Assembly (NCBI RefSeq): GCF_015500055.1
Contig: NZ_CP045492.1
Location: forward strand, 1,684,501-1,748,500
Length of the DNA: 64,000 nt
Origin: Mesorhizobium sp. NBSH29
GTDB lineage: Bacteria > Pseudomonadota > Alphaproteobacteria > Rhizobiales > Rhizobiaceae
Direction of reading: 5' to 3'
The notes beneath the pieces are model-generated. The model was not told the DNA's origin. It did not search any database and saw only the letters and a list, made by a program, of their open reading frames with translations. Position 1 is the stretch's first letter. Every line of letters begins with the position of its first letter. The translations under genes were made by a program, and so were the position numbers. Positions 61,824 through 64,000 of this stretch are shown here, piece after piece.

Positions 61824-63113
61824 CTATTCTGCAGCCGGCTTGAATTGAGCGTGCTCGGTGGATTCATGCATGGCGGTGGTCGAAGATTGACCGCCGGTGA
61901 TCGCCATCGACACGGCGTCGAAATAGCCGGTGCCCACTTCGCGCTGGTGCTTGGTGGCGGTGTAGCCGTTCACCTCGGCGGCGAACTCGGCTTCCTGCAA
62001 CTCCGAATAGGCGGCCATCTGACGGTCTTTGTATCCGCGCGCCAGCTCGAACATGCCGAAATTGAGCTGGTGGAAACCGGCCAGTGTGATGAACTGGAAC
62101 TTGTAGCCCATGGCGCCCAGTTCGCGCTGGAATTTTGCGATGGTCGCGTCGTCCAGGTTCTTTTTCCAGTTGAACGACGGCGAGCAGTTGTAGGCAAGGA
62201 GCTTGCCCGGATGCGCCTTATGCACGCCCTCGGCAAAACGACGTGCCTGGTCGAGATCGGGCTTGGACGTCTCGCACCAGATCAGGTCACAGTAAGGTGC
62301 GTAAGCGACCGCGCGTGCAATGCACGGCTCAAGCCCATTTTTGACGTTGTAAAAGCCTTCAACGGTACGACCTGCGTCGTAGTCAACAAATGGCTGGTCG
62401 CGCTCGTCAATGTCGGAGGTCAGAAGTTTTGCAGCTTCAGCGTCGGTGCGGGCAATCACCAGCGTTGACGTGCCCATGACGTCAGCTGCCAACCGTGCCG
62501 CATTGAGATTGCGGATATGAGCTGCAGTAGGGATAAGAACCTTGCCGCCCAGATGTCCGCACTTCTTTTCCGATGCCAACTGGTCCTCATAGTGCACACC
62601 GGCAGCACCCGCCTCTATAAACGCCTTCATGATCTCAAAAGCATTGAGAGGTCCGCCGAACCCGGCTTCAGCGTCTGCGATGATCGGCGCAAACCATGTG
62701 TCGACCGACAGGCCCTTGCCTTCGGCGGTCTCAATCTGGTCGGCGCGCTGCAGCGTCTTGTTGATGCGCTTGGCAAGCTCGGGTGCTGCATTGGCCGGAT
62801 AGAGCGACTGGTCGGGATACATCGACGACGCAGTATTGGCGTCAGCTGCCACCTGCCAGCCCGAAAGATAGATCGCCTTCAGCCCGGCGCGGACCATCTG
62901 CATGGCCTGATTGCCCGACAGGGCGCCCAGCGCGTTGACAAAGTCTTCCTCATGAAGCAGCTGCCACAACCGGTTGGCTCCCATCTCGGCCAGGCTGTAC
63001 TTGATCTGGACGGACCCACGCAGACGCGTCACATCCTCGGCGGAATAAGGCCGCTCAACGCCGTCATAGCGGCCCTGTGGCGCAGAAGGAACGAGGTTGT
63101 AAAAGTCAGTCAT
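61824..63113 (-). CDS. aceA: isocitrate lyase
   Basis: A 429-residue enzyme of the glyoxylate shunt that cleaves isocitrate to succinate and glyoxylate for growth on acetate and fatty acids. The catalytic cysteine lies in [14 protein letters not shown], metal-binding acidic residues in [14 protein letters not shown], and [15 protein letters not shown] is intact. The N-terminus [14 protein letters not shown] is the family start; the second of two adjacent ATGs (63113) has the better spacing to CGGAG. It is divergent from an XRE/DUF2083 regulator of the type that controls isocitrate lyase. Confidence 0.97.
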   Translation of the reverse strand: MTDFYNLVPSAPQGRYDGVERPYSAEDVTRLRGSVQIKYSLAEMGANRLWQLLHEEDFVNALGALSGNQAMQMVRAGLKAIYLSGWQVAADANTASSMYPDQSLYPANAAPELAKRINKTLQRADQIETAEGKGLSVDTWFAPIIADAEAGFGGPLNAFEIMKAFIEAGAAGVHYEDQLASEKKCGHLGGKVLIPTAAHIRNLNAARLAADVMGTSTLVIARTDAEAAKLLTSDIDERDQPFVDYDAGRTVEGFYNVKNGLEPCIARAVAYAPYCDLIWCETSKPDLDQARRFAEGVHKAHPGKLLAYNCSPSFNWKKNLDDATIAKFQRELGAMGYKFQFITLAGFHQLNFGMFELARGYKDRQMAAYSELQEAEFAAEVNGYTATKHQREVGTGYFDAVSMAITGGQSSTTAMHESTEHAQFKPAAE

Positions 63114-63333
63114 CATAGGCTCCGTGGTAGGAATGTCTGAAATTCTTCATTCCCGATCCGCCGGAAATGTCTGTGACTTCTGTGACATCACGCTCAGCTA
63201 TCCGCCAGAAAAACCGTTATATCTCGGTGAAAATTCGCGTAACCCTGTGTTGATTGTGACTTGTCCTTGATGTAAATCTGTAAAGATTGTCATCAGCGCC
63301 GAGAGGCGTGCCTTTGTCACAGCGGTACACAAT

Positions 63334-64000
63334 ATGGCCGAGCATAAGATCTTCGCGGGCGCGCGCATCAGGCGGATCCGTATCGGCAAATCGCTTACAC
63401 AGACCGCAATGGCACATGGGCTCGGCATTTCGCCGTCCTATCTCAACCTCATCGAGCGGAACCAGCGCCCGCTGACGGTTCAACTCATTCTGAAGCTTGC
63501 CTCCGTCTATCAGGTCGAACCGGAAGAGTTGCACGGCGAGGAGAGCGGTTCACTTGCATCGCTGCGCGAAGTGTTCGCTGATCCCCTGCTTGCAGGTGAA
63601 TTGCCCGGTGAGCAGGAATTGATCGAAATTTCCGAAGCTGCCCCCAACGCCGCTGCAGGCGTGATCAAGCTATTCCGCGCCTACCGCGAGCAAGCCACGC
63701 GGCTAACGGATCTGTCCGACATCATGGCGCGCGATGGCCAGCAGGCAGCCTTTGCCGGTGCGCGGCTTCCCATCGACGAGGTGCGCGACACTTTTGAGCG
63801 CCGCCCCAACCATTTTCCCGCGCTGGAAGAAGAGGCGGAGGCGTTCATAAAACTGCTCGCTCCGGGAGACGATCTTGCTAGCGCGCTGAAGGCATGGTTG
63901 CGCACCGAGCTTGGCATCGTCGTCAAGGTGCTTCCAGTCTCGGCCATGCCCAACTGGCGCCGCCGCTATGACCGCCATTCGCAGCGGCTCTTCATTTCCG
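63334..64000 (+). CDS. XRE-family/DUF2083 short-chain fatty acyl-CoA-type regulator (partial, runs off the window)
   Basis: The frame is open from ATG 63334 to the window end (222 codons seen). Residues 6-65 are a Cro/C1-type HTH (SLTQTAMAHGLGISPSYLNLIERNQRP), followed by a helical domain and the start of an ImmA/IrrE-like segment (LGIVVKVLPVSAMPNWRRRYD). Full-length relatives have about 470 residues and include RamB and ScfR-type regulators that control acetate and glyoxylate-shunt genes. Its divergent position from aceA supports that target. The C-terminal DUF2083 domain lies beyond the window. Confidence 0.88.
   Translation, partial: MAEHKIFAGARIRRIRIGKSLTQTAMAHGLGISPSYLNLIERNQRPLTVQLILKLASVYQVEPEELHGEESGSLASLREVFADPLLAGELPGEQELIEISEAAPNAAAGVIKLFRAYREQATRLTDLSDIMARDGQQAAFAGARLPIDEVRDTFERRPNHFPALEEEAEAFIKLLAPGDDLASALKAWLRTELGIVVKVLPVSAMPNWRRRYDRHSQRLFIS

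Overview
The window is about 64 kb of GC-rich, densely coded chromosome from an alphaproteobacterium of the order Hyphomicrobiales (Rhizobiales). Protein sequence and gene order look most like the Phyllobacteriaceae (Mesorhizobium, Aminobacter, Aquamicrobium and relatives). The main markers are the run murA - DUF2948 - hisD - UPF0262 - low-Mr phosphatase - infA - maf - yacG - tRNA-Phe, the pair pyrD-DUF952, an ALAS-type hemA, the zwf-pgl-edd operon, and isocitrate lyase next to an XRE/DUF2083 regulator. The assignment rests on reading alone; no database search was possible.

Layout. 1-1.6 kb: tRNA-Gly(CCC), a small membrane protein and a histone-deacetylase-family amidohydrolase. 1.6-5.1 kb: an arsenic island with two ArsR regulators, a 51-aa remnant of a thioredoxin-type arsenate reductase, the aquaglyceroporin AqpS, a glutaredoxin-type ArsC, and a flavoprotein with a cysteine-rich tail. 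It has no ArsB/Acr3 pump and no ArsH. 5.2-8.6 kb: MATE exporter, pyrD, DUF952 and a small exported protein. 8.7-12.9 kb: a LuxR-type response regulator convergent with a 1163-aa SLC5-STAC-PAS-kinase-receiver protein resembling the acetate-responsive CrbS/CrbR pair. 13-17.5 kb: mscL, an aminotransferase, a COG4091 dehydrogenase and a RgpF-like protein. 17.9-19.7 kb: stress-type genes (CsbD, PRC-barrel, YflT-like). 20-26.1 kb: tRNA-Thr and the murA-to-yacG housekeeping block, ending in tRNA-Phe. 26.2-32.1 kb: Lrp/cupin pair, TetR/FAD-monooxygenase pair, galE, hemA, proC.

32.2-41.5 kb is a polysaccharide locus: a Wzy/ligase-type polymerase, GT2, GT4, WecG-type and DUF6492 proteins, a Wzx-type flippase, and a Wzz/GumC co-polymerase that has no tyrosine-kinase domain. 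Its divergent promoter region holds a perfect CtrA-like TTAA-N7-TTAA site. 41.6-44.5 kb: folD, a GlxA-type regulator, and a DMT transporter broken by a one-base frameshift in a homopolymer. 44.6-48.6 kb: an ECF11 sigma factor with its ChrR zinc anti-sigma, and neighbours (DUF1365, FAD amine-oxidase-like protein, DUF2177) that match the singlet-oxygen and furan-fatty-acid response. 48.7-50.3 kb: an exported VWA protein. 50.4-54.4 kb: Entner-Doudoroff operon zwf-pgl-edd. 54.6-57.9 kb: aldehyde dehydrogenase, SDR, and an omptin outer-membrane protease. 57.9-60.8 kb: PuuB- and PuuA-like polyamine/amine catabolism genes. 60.9-64 kb: a degenerate receiver, a small conserved protein, aceA, and the start of its probable XRE/DUF2083 regulator, cut by the window end.

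No CRISPR array, complete insertion sequence, prophage or rRNA gene was seen. The most unusual points are the remodelled arsenic island, the kinase-less polysaccharide locus with CtrA-like sites, the compact ECF11/ChrR lipid-oxidation cluster, and the frameshifted DMT transporter.
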